From: Semisulcospira habei
Taxonomy: Eukaryota; Mollusca; Gastropoda; Semisulcospiridae
Reading direction: 5' to 3'
DNA: 64,000 bases
Assembly (NCBI GenBank): GCA_036245525.1
Contig: BTPG01000008.1
Location: 27,619,568-27,683,567 of the forward strand
This document shows positions 35,601-47,600 of this stretch, in pieces (positions within the stretch are counted from its first letter, which is position 1; each line of letters begins with the position of its first letter). Position numbers and translations under genes: made by a program. Under the pieces are notes generated by a model. The model did no database searches. It saw nothing but the letters and a program-made list of their open reading frames with translations, and was not told the DNA's origin.

Positions 35601-38600
35601 CTTCGTCACCCCGCCATTCCGCCATGGACAGGTAAAGTCTCGACCGCTTCCTACGTCTCGCCTGGCTGGGCCGGACGTCGGGCTTCGCTCGAGCGGCTGT
35701 TCTTTCTCTCCGCATTTCGGCACTGGCAGTTCACATGTTCTTAAATTCGAAGCTTGTAATGGGGCAACTTCCAGTGACTTAGTGGCCGGTGCTTTGTGCT
35801 TCGTCACTCGGCCATTCCGCCTTGGAAAGGTAGAGTCTCGGCCGCTTCCTACGTCTGGCCTGGCTGGGCCGGTCGTCGGATTTCGCTCGAGCTACTGTTG
35901 CTTTCTCTCTGCTTTCACTGTGACCGCCGTGCTTTGGCCTTAGTCGCCTGCGCGGCGTTAAACCCAAATAACTATCTAACCAAATTTCACTGTGAATTAG
36001 CGTGTCTCTCATATTTCGACGCCTTAAATGGCGGGGGTTGTTGCCCGCTACTGGTCGCCTTTCATGTTTGGGTTTGGGTTGCAGTTACCAAGTGCGCCGC
36101 TCCCCTGTACGGCGACCTCCAGTGACCTAGTGGCCGGTGCCTTGGGCTTCGTCACTCTGCCGTTCCGCCATGAAAAGGTACAGTCCCGGCCGCTTTCTAC
36201 GTCTCGCCCTGCTGGGCCGGACGTGGTGCTTGGCTCGGCCTTCTGTGTAATTCTTCCGCATTTCACGGTGAGTTTCGCTTGTTACTTCGGAGCTTTAACT
36301 GGCGGTGTTAGCTAACCGCCACCCGTCGCCTTTCATGTATGGGTATGTTTGCAGTTGCCAAGTGCGCCTCTGCCCCGGACGGCGACTTCCCGTGACCCGG
36401 TGCCCACCACACAGTATCGACCGGGTGCCTGCTGCTCCTCTGTCATCGGCTGCGCGGGCTGCGCATCTTGACTGGAGGTTCTTGGTCTCTACCCTGGCGT
36501 TCCCCGCGGATCGACCCACGACTGCCCGTCTTCCTCGGGACCTCCTGCAGCACGGTGGGATTGTTCAAGCTCCCCTCGGACTTGGGATAGCGCCCAGCTC
36601 GCATCCCTGGTAAGTCGTGCCCCGCTCCTTGTGAAGGAGCTCCGTGCACTGCGACCCCTGTCGCCTGTTAGCAGACACGTCGGCCTTCGGCCTCTCCGTC
36701 TAGTCGTGCCCCGCTCCTTGTGAAGGAGCTCCGTGCACTGCGACCCTGTCGCCTGTTAGCAGACATGTCGGCCTTCGGCCTCTCCGTCTAGTTGTGCCCC
36801 GCTCCTTGTGAAGGAGCCCCGTGCACTGCGACCCCTGTTGCCTGTTCGCAGACGCGTCGGCCTTTGGCCTCTCCGTCTAAGTCGTGCCCGCTCCTTGAGC
36901 CCCGGGCACCGCGACCCTTATCGCCTGTTGGTACCCTAGTCGGTCATTGGCCCTCCTTCCAACTCGCTGACTCCTTCGTTGAGTCGCCCAGCCAGCTTCG
37001 GGCCCCCTCCTTGAGCCGCGGGCACTGCTTCGGGATCGTCCTTCTTGTATACGCCCTTCCACGTTCACCGGTTCTCGTCTGTTCACCGAAGTGAAGCTAC
37101 GTCGCACTGTTAGCGCTTGGATGGGTGCCCCTAGGGGTACACCCAGTGCAGTGGGGATCGGCGTCCTCGCCCTCGTCGCCTGGATTGTTGCGGCGCCCGC
37201 CGTTCGTCGCCCGCCCACTCGACTCCCTCCAGTGTCCCTGTCGACCTTCGCCTTGTGCTCGGCGCTGTCATTCTCCTCGGGACATCCTCTTCCCCACTCT
37301 CTGCACCCTTCGCCTCCAGCGTCTCCCCGACCCTCTCCGGTGGATGACTCGGCGTTCGCCGTTGGCCTGCCGGCGTCTTAGCCTTCGGCTTCCCGGTTCG
37401 CTGGCCTCTCGCTCCCCTTCGTGCTCGCTGCCTCCGGTGTTCTGCCGGCGCTCGTGCTTGCGGCAACCCTTCCCAGCTCTAGTGGATCTTCCGCTTGGCT
37501 TCGAACCCTCCGCCCTTGCCTTCCTTCGTTCGTGGCGGCTTGGCTCCTTCCTGACCATCTCCCCTGATGCGACGTCGCAGCTCTACCGTGCTCCTGTGGG
37601 TACCCGCGCCCTTCGGCCCTGCCTGGCAGTCTCTGAAGGAACCCTTCTAGGCCTGTGGGCCCAGCGTCTACCTTGTGGGTTGTGTTCCCGCCCTTCGGAC
37701 CAAGGCCTCGCCCTTCGCGTGCAGGTCTCCACTCTTCCGTGGGAAGTTGCGATGCTGCGCCTCGCTCGGTACGGCTCCCCCGCCTCGGACCCTTCGCGTC
37801 GCCTTCAGCCCTGGGTCGTTGCCGCCAGCCGGGACCTACCCTTTGCTTCTACACGTCCCCAGGCCTCCCGCCCCCGCCGTTGTCTTCGCTTGCCGTCGAC
37901 AGGACCGTTCCCAGCTCGGCCTCTCTGGTGTGGTCTCCCCTCAGCCCTGGGTCCTTGCGTGGATTGTGGATGCCTTGGTTGCCCGAGACCTTCATCTTCC
38001 GCCAGCCATTCTCCGCCTGGGTGGACCTGCTTCTGCGGTTTCCGTCAGTGCTCCCTCTTCGTAGGGCAGGGATGCTCTCCTCCTCCGGTTGCTCACCTGG
38101 TCGCCCTGGTCAGCGCCTACTGTCCGACCTCTCGCCCTCGCCACCTGTTCACCTGGGATTGGTTTGGCGACCGACCGCAACTTGGTGCGTCTTCACGAGC
38201 CTCGGATCCAGTTCGTGCCGTTCTAGCCCGTGGGTAGCTGCGGACGCGGCGGTCCCCTCCTGACTGCGGCTCCAGCTCCTCCTCCTGATGAGTGCGGCGG
38301 CTGATCTCCTTCCCTCGGTCGTCTGTACTCCGCCTCTGGAGGCCGTCCTCCGGCGATCTCTCTTCTCTGGTGCCGATCTCTCCTGTGCTGCGCCACTTCG
38401 GCTTCGCTGGACGGACATTCTTGGCTCGGCTCCCGGATTCCCCCTGACCTCGCCACTGCCCGGCTCGCTCTGCGTCGTTGCCGGTCTCGCCGGTTGGGGC
38501 GCTCTCCCTCTTCCGTATTCCGCTCGTCGGCCGGCCGCTGGCCCGTGAACCTGACTTCGCGGCACGTCAACCCGCTGGGACTGGTTGCAGTTGGCAGGCC

Positions 38601-41600
38601 CTCTGCGCTTGGCGATACGATCTTCGGACACAGGACCTCCGCGTCCTTCCGACAACCCCCTTCGTGGCTTGCCTTCAGACGCAGGAGGAACCCGCTCTCC
38701 TGACCTCTGCTTCCTCCTCTATCGCCCCCTTTGCTGGCGAGTGGACAGCGACTTCTCCCTCCCAGCCCGCCACAGTCCAGGGCACCTGTTCGTACTGGCA
38801 GACTACCGCTTGCGACGGAGGCAGCTTTTTCACACGGTTTGCGCCCTACGCTGGGAAATCCTTCGCTGGTTCTGCGCTCGTTGGAAGACTCCCCCCTTGT
38901 TCTCTTCGCCACGAAGTGGAGCCTCCGGCTTCCCCTCTTCATCTCCCCGTTCCCGACCTCTGGCCTGGGCAGTCGATGCACTTCGTTCCCTTGGGACAGA
39001 CCGGTCGTTTACACCTACCCTCCGGCGGTCCTGGTCCTCATGTCCGCCTCAGCCTCCGGGGATGCAACGCAGTCCTTCTCCTGGTGGCCGTTCTCCTGGC
39101 CCGGATCGTGGACTTCCGACCTTCTCAGTCTCGCCGCGGGCTCACCCTCCCTCTCCCCACCCCCCCGCACGATGCTCGAGCTGCGCCGACAGTCGCTCTT
39201 CCACCCCTGCCCGAGCGACTTCTCCTACACGCCTGGCGATTGTGCGGCAAGCTCTCTCTGCTGGAGACGTCTCGAGCGCGACAGCGGACGCTAGCGCTTC
39301 AGCCCGCTGACCTGCCAGACGTGTCTACGAGGGAAAGTGGCGTGTTTCGTGCCTGGTCCTCTGACCGCCGCCTCTCCACCGTCGGCCTGACGACTCCTCA
39401 GCTCGCGGACTTCTTCTCTGGCTCGTCCAAGACCAAGGTTGGCTCCCCTTGGTGCACCAGCCCCCCTCTGGATCGCCGACGCCTACTGTCACTTCGGCCG
39501 TCCCGACCCAGCGCCTGCAAGGACCTGCCCGACCTTATCGCGCGTTTGGCGTGCAGCATCTGGTCTTCCGCCCCCTTGGCCCGCGCTGGGACCTCCCTGG
39601 TCCTCCCCTGACTGACTTCGGACCGTTGAATCGCTCCATCTGGCCCGCTTCGCTGACGTGACTCGGAGACCTGCTTCCTGATGGCCCTCGCCTCGGCGCC
39701 CTGCGTCAGCGAGCTCCACACACTCTCGTCTCTCCCCGCCGGCCTGCAGCTCCGAGTGGTTGGCCCCTTTCAGCTACTCCCGGATCCTTCCTTCTCGCTC
39801 AGCCTAGGTCTCCCTTGACAGCACCTCTGGTCATCGCCACTCGGCCGCTTACACGACCCGGCTTCCTCGGGGGACTCCGCAGCAAGACCAGGCTCTTCGT
39901 ATCTACCTGCGTCGCTCCAAGTCCGTGCTGAGGGGACGGGCTCGTCTCCTTGCCGCTGGCAGATCCGACTTCTCAGCCCAACGTTCTCCTCCTCGCTCCG
40001 CTGGGTTTTTCGGTCCGCCTTCGCGACCTTTCCCACAGGGAGCTGAGACACTCACGGTCCGCGCCTTGAAGTTCGCGCCTTGGCCGTAAGTCTCGCCTGC
40101 GGCCGCACCTGTGCGGTGAAGGACTTGGCTGTAGTGGGGTAGGGGGCCGAATCTACCGTCGCCCACTCCTACCTTCACGCCCTGACGTTCCAGCGCGACA
40201 ACCTTACGCTGGTGGGCGGCTTCTACGGCGCAACACTCCCTCCAGGCGCCCTCGGCGCTTAGGCGGCACTTCGCTAAAATTGTCGGGAGTGGGTGATCAG
40301 GAGTGACGGGCCGTCTTCGTCCCTGAAGAGGTTTCTAAAAGGGGATTGTGCGGCACCCTCCTCCTCTTTGCCATTCTTCCGGTTAGTCATGTCATCGGTA
40401 ATGTGTTTTGAGGAAACAAATTAATTTTTCTCTAAAATGTATTTTTTCGAAAAATACTTACCGATGACATGACTCGGAGGTCCCTCCCTCCTCCCCGCTT
40501 GCCGCTGGTAACTCCGTAGACAACTGGCTAAAGGAGACACCACCTGGCGCCTGACCGGATGGGCAGGGGAGGCTACTCTCGTCCCTGTTAGGGATCCCCG
40601 ATAGCTCTCTCGTTCCTTTCAGGGATCCCCGAGAGCCTCCTGGGGGGACCCTTTGGGTCTTAGGCTAAAATTGGTAAGCAAGTAGACTATTTCCGGTTAG
40701 TCATGTCATCGGTAAGTATTTTTCGAAAAAATACATTTTAGAGAAAAATTAATTTTACAGCCGCCTCTTCGTGGTTCCCAAGCCGGGCGGCAAGTGGCGT
40801 CCTGTCATCGATCTCTCGGCACTGAACAGATTTATTGCGGCTCCAACCTTTCGCATGGAAACCGCCAGGGCCCTCAGGGCCGCGTGCAGCCCATGGACTT
40901 TGCGGTCAGCCTGGACCTGTCCAATACGTATCTCCATGTCCCCATGCACCCGGCCTCCAGAAGGTATCTTTGCTTTGCATTCGACAGCGTGATCTACCAG
41001 TTTCGGGCACTACCGTTCGTACTCAACCTCAGCCCTTGGGTTTTCACTCGCATAATGGATGCGGTCGTTGCCAAGTCCAGACAGTCGGATTCAAGTCCGA
41101 CCTCGAACTACCTAGACGACCTCCTCCTGAGAAACCAGTCAGAGGTCGCTCTGGTGACGGACAGAGATGCCCTACTCCTCTTGGTGTCGCGTTTGGGGTT
41201 CCTGGTCAACACAGGCAAGTCGGACCTCTCTCCCTCACGCTGGTTTATTCACCTCGGCATGGAATTTGCAACCGACCTCAACAGGGTGAGATTGCCGGAT
41301 CCTCGATCCAGAAGCTAGCCGCCCAGGTAGCACAGGCGGATTCAGTCCCCGCCAGAGTTTGGCTTCAACTGCTTGGCTTGATGAATGCAGCGGCGGATCT
41401 ACTCCCCCTCGGTCGTCTTTACTCCCAGCTGCACCTCCTTCTTCATTGGCGTCCATCCTCCGGCGACATAGTTGCCCCGGTGCCTGTGCCTCAGATTCTT
41501 CACCCCCATCTGCAGTGCTGGACGGACACCTCGTGGCTTGCTTCGGGAGTTCCTCTCTCCTCACCGCCCCCTCAGCTCTCTCTGTGCGTGGATGCAAGTC

Positions 41601-44600
41601 TCTCCGGGTGGGGTGCTCACCTGCTACCGAGGTTCCTCTCGACGTCCGGCCTCTGGCCTCTGGAACTAGCGGACAGACACATCAACTGGTTAGAGCTGCA
41701 AGTAGTTTGGCAAGCCCTCATCCAGTGGGAAGCGTTCCTTCACCACCAGGAGCTACTCGTCCTTTCGGACAATGCCACAGTGGTTTCCTACATTCAGAAA
41801 CAGGGCGGAACGCGCTCCTCCGAGCTGTGCATTCTTCTCTACCGCCTGATACGCTGGTGTGAGGACCGCGGCATCTCCGTCCAAGCTCGCCACATTCCAG
41901 GACACCTGAACGTTTTGGCCATCTCCCTCTCTCAACGCGGCCAGCTCTTCCACACGGAATGGACGCTATGGCCGGACATCTTTTAGATGCTCTGCGCTCA
42001 CTGGGAGAAGCCCATGATCGACCTATTCGCCACGAGGTGGAGTCGCCAGCTTCCCCTCTTCATCTCCCCGATTCCAGACCCCCTAGCCTGGGCAGTCGAT
42101 GCGCTCTCCATTCCGTGGGACAGGCTCATCGCGTACGCTTAAACCCCCGACAGTTCTCGTCCTCAAAGTCCTACTCAAGCTCAGAGGATGCAAGGCGGTC
42201 GTGTTCCTGGTCGCCCCGTTCTCCTGGAACAGATCTTGGACCACCGACCTCCTCGGTCTCACCACGGGCCCCCCTCTTCGACTGCCCATCCCGAGGACGA
42301 TGCTCAAGCAACCCCGCCAGCCGCTGTTCCACCCGTGCCCGGAGCGGCTTCTCCTTCACGCCTGGAGATTGTGCGGCTTCTCGTGTGCGGCAGTGGAAGC
42401 TATCGCTACAGCCCGTAGACCCTCGACCAGACGCATTATGAGGGAAAGTGGCGAGTACTACAGTCCTGGTGTGCTGACCAACAACTCTCCCCCACCGATT
42501 GACTACGCCACAGCTTGCTGACTTCTTGCTCTGGCTCTTTGGAGACCAAGGTCTAGCCCCCATCATGATCCGAGGATACCTGTCCATGATTGCTGACACT
42601 TACCGTCACCTCTGCTGCTCAGACCCCGGCGAATGCAAAGACCTCGCAGACCTTATGATGCACTTTGGCTTTCAGCGTTCGGTCCCCCGCTTGCTGATTC
42701 CTCACTGGGACCTACCCTGGGTACTGACGTGGCTTAACTCTGACAGGTTTGAACCACTGTCCCTGGCTTGGTTCGCTGATGTGACACGGAAGACCTGCTT
42801 CCTGTTGGCCCTTGCCACGGCGGCCAGAGTAAGCGAGCTACTCGTGCTGTCGGCGAGCCCTGCCTGCCTCCAGTTCAGGTCAGTTGGTTCCGTGCAGCTA
42901 CTCACAGACCCGTCCTTCCTCGCCAAGACAGGTCTCCCTTGACTGCGCCCCAGGTGATAACCGTATGGCTGCTGAAAGATGTGAACTTTCCCTGGGAGAC
43001 CAGGCAGCAAGATCAGTGTGCACCCTACGCATATATGTACGCCGTTCCAAGCCCATCCGTAGAGGACGGTCACGCCTGTTTCTGCCATTGGCCCCCGGCA
43101 GAAATGACATAACAGCCCAGACGATATCTTCCTGGCTATGCTGGGTCATATGGTCCGCCTACCAGGACCTTTCCCCAGAGGGAGCAAAGAGGCTCAAGAT
43201 ACGCGCACATGAGGTTCGAGCCATGGCCATGTGCGTTGCCTTTGATTGCAACTGTGCCGTTCGCGGCATCGTGGCAGCAGTGGGCTTACTTACTTACTTC
43301 CCCGGGTATAGGCCGTCGACGAGAGACCTCCAGCGACTTCTGTCCTGTGCTTCTCCTTCAATTTTACTCTAGGTGGTTCCCAGTCTCTTGATGTCTGCTT
43401 GGAGGTCTCGACGCCAGGTGTTTCTTGGCCTGCCTCTTTTTCTCTTTCCCTGTGGGTGCCATGACAATGCCTGCCTAGTGATACTGGAAGCTGGCTTTCT
43501 CAGACTGTGACCAATCCATCCCCATCTTCTTCGCCCAATTTCATTCTCTGCTGTTATCTGCGCTGTTCTCTCCCAGAGTCTGACGTTGCTGATCTTCTCT
43601 GGCCAGTGGATTTTCAAAATTCTTCTAAGGCAACTGTTTATGAAGATCTGTACTCTGTTGACTGTGGTTTTTGTCAATCTCCAAGTCTCGCTCCATATAG
43701 GAGAACTGCTTTTACGTTGGAGTTGAAAATCCGAACTTTGGTGTGTTGTGACAGCAGTGGGCTGGCGAGCAGAATCAACCTTCGCCCGCTTCTACCTCAG
43801 GGATCTGACGGACCAGCGAGACAACCTCGCACTGGTGGGGGACATCTCCACAGCGCAACACTCCCTCCCGGCGCCGGAGGCGCCGTAGGTACGAACTTAG
43901 ATGAAATTGTCGGGAGTTTTGCGACTGGGTGGATGGCTCTGTCTATAGCCCTTTTTAGGGGGTAACTTGGGCGCGGCACCCTCCCCCTTTTCTCAATTCT
44001 TCCATAAAGTAATGTCATCAGTAATGTTTTTGAGGAAACAAATTAATTTTTCTCTAAAATGTATTTTTTCGAAAAATACTTACCAATGACATTACTCGGA
44101 GGACCCTCCAACCTGCCCTGCTTGCCGCTGGTAAGCTAAGTATCACGACTGACTGGTCACACTACGTGGCGCGTGACCGGATGGGCAGGGGCGGGAAGCA
44201 ACTCTCGGCCCTGGTCAGGGTTCCCTGAGTGCCTCCCGGGTTGTGTAGGAACACAACAGGTTCTTAGGCTGAAATTGAGTAAGTAGTAGACACTTCCATA
44301 AAAAAATGTCATCGGTAAGTATTTTTTTTTAAAATACATTTTAGAGAAAAATTAATTTTTCAACATGATGGTATATGGCAGTTATATTCAGTTAGAAAAT
44401 GCAATTTCATTCTGGGCCTGTTTCATGTAAAAGTAGCAGAAAGCGGTGTACTTTACCTCTAGGCTCTCAGTTATTTCAGTCTGTGCACTTCCTGTTTCAT
44501 CAGGAAAAATAAGTATGATTAGAAAGATTTTTTTTTTTTTTTTTTTTTTTTTGTTGTTGTATGTGCTTGTTTGTGTATTCTGCTTCACTGTTTCATTACT

Positions 44601-47600
44601 GTGATTGTAAAGCGCCTAGAGCACATTGGTGATTAGGCGCTATACAAATTACCTTTATTATTATTATTAAGATTAGTAAGATTAGAAAGATAAGTATGAT
44701 AATAAAGATAAGTATGATTCAAGATACATGTACATGAGATTGCTCTGCCCCCGTTCTCTAATGATATGAACAAAAACAGCAACAGTAAATGAAAAAACAA
44801 TAACATCAAACAGCTGACTTGTTGCATATATTCCAATTTCATAAAAATAAAGTCAGCTGTGAGATGCTATTGATATGACAAAATTGGGATATATAAGTTA
44901 TAACGACTCTTTTTCAGTGATCCCAGTCACACTTTTTGCTATGAAATCTCTGTGCTTTATCAAATATCTTGTAATTCTGATCAGTTAAGTTTTTCTGCAT
45001 AGCACTTCCGCATGATGGAGACCTTCAGCAGGCCACACTGGATTACCTTGGCCCCCGTGTCCACTGTGCTATGTGGAGTCGAAAAGCCGAGCTGGAGTAT
45101 CTTAGGAGACTGACAGAAAATCTCTTCCCGTACATCCTGCGACCACAGGCACTCCACTCCAGGTGTGGAATTAGAAACAATAATTCGGCTGGTACATGTA
45201 CTCATTACATACCATAGTGAAAGAAAGATCAATGATCGTAATTGAAGGGTAGTGCCAGATTAGCTTGGTACTTTTCTTTATAGTTTATCAGGCATTACCC
45301 TTGAACTACCATTGCTGATCCATCTTCCACAGCTTTCAGAGTCTTTATAAAAGCCTTCAAGAGTGGTCAAGTGATTATTAGTTGTGAATGAGCTAGAAAT
45401 GCAGCGCCCTTCTATAACCACGAGTCAGTGTATACATAGGCCCAGTGCAGCATTTGAATGTTAGCTGCCAACTTTGTTTGTTAACCCATTTAGCCTCAAC
45501 ACTCTACAGCATGAGATGGATGGACCATGATAATTCAGGGGTAGTGCCAGATTAGCTTGGTGCCTGAAGGCATCAAGCTAATCTGGCACTACCCTTGAAT
45601 TATCATGGTCCATCCACCTCCTGCAACTGAAACATAATCATTCAGTGACATCTTCAAAATTTAGGAAATGTGGCCTTGGGTCTAAATGGGTTAACTGTTG
45701 GGAGTCATTAATCCTGGATGGTGCTCTCAGTCAGAGATTGTAGCTTGGTCAGCAGGAGTAGACAATTTGTAAGGCACTGCGACTGTTGGGGCTCATGCGA
45801 AGCCGTGCTGCTAACAAATGGATTGGCTTGGCTGAGAGACTGTATGGGATCAGTCCACTGTTGTCTGTTTTCCACAGCTTTGCTGTTGAAATATTGAATT
45901 TTTTTCTGCAGGAGCACTTGTGCAATGATTAGGGAGATCCTCTCAGGCTCAGTGCTGTTGCCTGCTATGGACGCGATAGCAAATCCGGTGTGTAAAACTT
46001 TTTAATAAAGTTCATTTATCTTTGTAACTAGTGGCATCTTAGAACATAATTTACATTTTAGGTGTGCAAATAAGTTACTCTATAAGTTGCACCCGAAGGT
46101 GTGCAAAATATACTCTTTCCATTTTTAATGTGTGCTTTGTATTATTGCTTTGTTGTTTGTGTTTTACACATTGTCCCTTTTTATTTTTGCAAACCTTGTC
46201 ATCGGTGTTTGTTTTAGGTCGCTTGCACATTCAGCCACAGGCAATGTAAACAGTATAAGCAGGTGCGTGGGGGTAAAATGCTGTATAGTCGTAGTGTTTT
46301 TCTAAGGAAGTGTCTTTCCTCTTTTCAGGATGTGGTGAACAATTTGCTGCTGGTATACCTTGATGACACACCTGTAAGTGTGAACCCTTTAGCCCTAACG
46401 CTCTACAGCAGGTGATGGATCGACCAAGATAATTCAATGGTAGATTAGCTTAGTGCCTCATGGCGCTACCATTGAATTAGCTAATCTGGTACAACTATTG
46501 TATTATCATGTTCGATCCATGTCCTGCATCTGGTACATAGTTGTTAGGTGACATCTCTAATTTGTGAAATGCGGCCTTGGGGTAAAGTGGGTCAGTCAGC
46601 TTTATGCTGTATACTGTGTGCTGGCTTGTGTTTTGGGTCCCAGTGACTTTGAGCTGTAGGTCAAGCTTCATGCGCCGCCTCATAATAGGCATTATTTGTA
46701 AATCAGAATCATGTAAAAGAGTCGGTTGAGCCTTTATATAAAGAACATATAGTAGGTTCAACCTTTGTAGTAAGGACTATAGTCACCGTTTTATTTGTAT
46801 CACCCCAATCACTGTTGCATACATCCTCACTGCAGCTGTATATGTATTGTGAATACTGTCCTGTCAAACTGTGGATCTTGATGAGACAGATCCTTGCAAA
46901 CAAGAGGCATATAAGAGAAAATATGCCTCATGCAGAGCGGACTGGATGAATCTACTAAATGTAAAGTATGTGCAATGTTTGACCAACTTCTGATTTTAAT
47001 GCTACCAATTTAGGGATAACCATTGAGTTCGCTTTTTGACCCTCAAAAAGTAACCATGTTACACAACACAATTTTATTGGTTAATGCCTAACTATCCTTT
47101 TGTTTTTTCAAAATACATTACCGATGGCATTACTATATGGAATACACTCTATAGCCTAACGATTTCAGCCCCAAGTTGTGTCCTCTACACAACTGGGGAG
47201 GAGACACCAGGGATCCACGTAAGGAGCCCGGGTGGCCTCCCCTTACCATCCTATCCTGACCTGCGTGGCGCGACAGTTTCCCAGTTTCACTCTTAGCTTG
47301 ACCATGTACGGTCGGGCATTAGCCTTGCTCCGTGTTACGACCGGTTCTTGGATATTCTACGAACTTTCCTTGGCTTTGGCCTTGCTGCTGTGTTCGACCG
47401 GTATCTTCTTTCTTCTGTTTTTTGCCTAGCTTTGCCGGGTGGACTAGTGCTGTGCTTGCGTCCTGCAGTGTACTGACTTGTGTTCAGTGAATTGACGTTG
47501 GACTTATGGCCGACCGTTTTTTCCGGGCGGTGACCTTGTGCCGCGGCTAGTAACTGTGACTCTTCCTCGTGACTGTGTGCCTAGGGGAGTGAGTTTCGGC

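Larger units (their letters stand above)
35176..40755 (+). mobile_element. DIRS-like element c, nested in b, with identical ITRs
   Basis: It is inserted into the RT of element b. The flanks CCAGCC / TACAGCC meet at a single shared TTT with no duplication. The inverted repeats 35195-35394 and 40516-40715 are complementary at every position I could compare (200 bp). The internal complementary region is at about 40385-40475. The interior (35.4-40.3 kb) holds tandem copies of the 5' exon-intron segment, an 88-bp tandem repeat and badly broken RT, RNase H and recombinase sequence. It could not encode its own proteins, so it looks non-autonomous but recently moved. Confidence 0.9.
31966..44358 (+). 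mobile_element. DIRS-like element b (old), with element c nested
   Basis: The left end is TTTGTTTCCTCAAAAACATT (31966). The right end AGAGAAAAATTAATTT stops at 44358. The inverted repeats (31984-32150, 44149-44320) differ at about ten positions, so the copy is old. The internal complementary region is at 43985-44095. Inside are Gag, RT/RNase H and recombinase pieces with frameshifts. It is interrupted by element c (35176-40755) and by an RTE fragment (43287-43751). Host length without c is about 6.8 kb. Confidence 0.9.

Noticed and set aside
37125..38237. 370-codon frame in element c
   Set aside because: Proline/serine/arginine-rich product of GC-rich decayed DIRS sequence with no match to element proteins.
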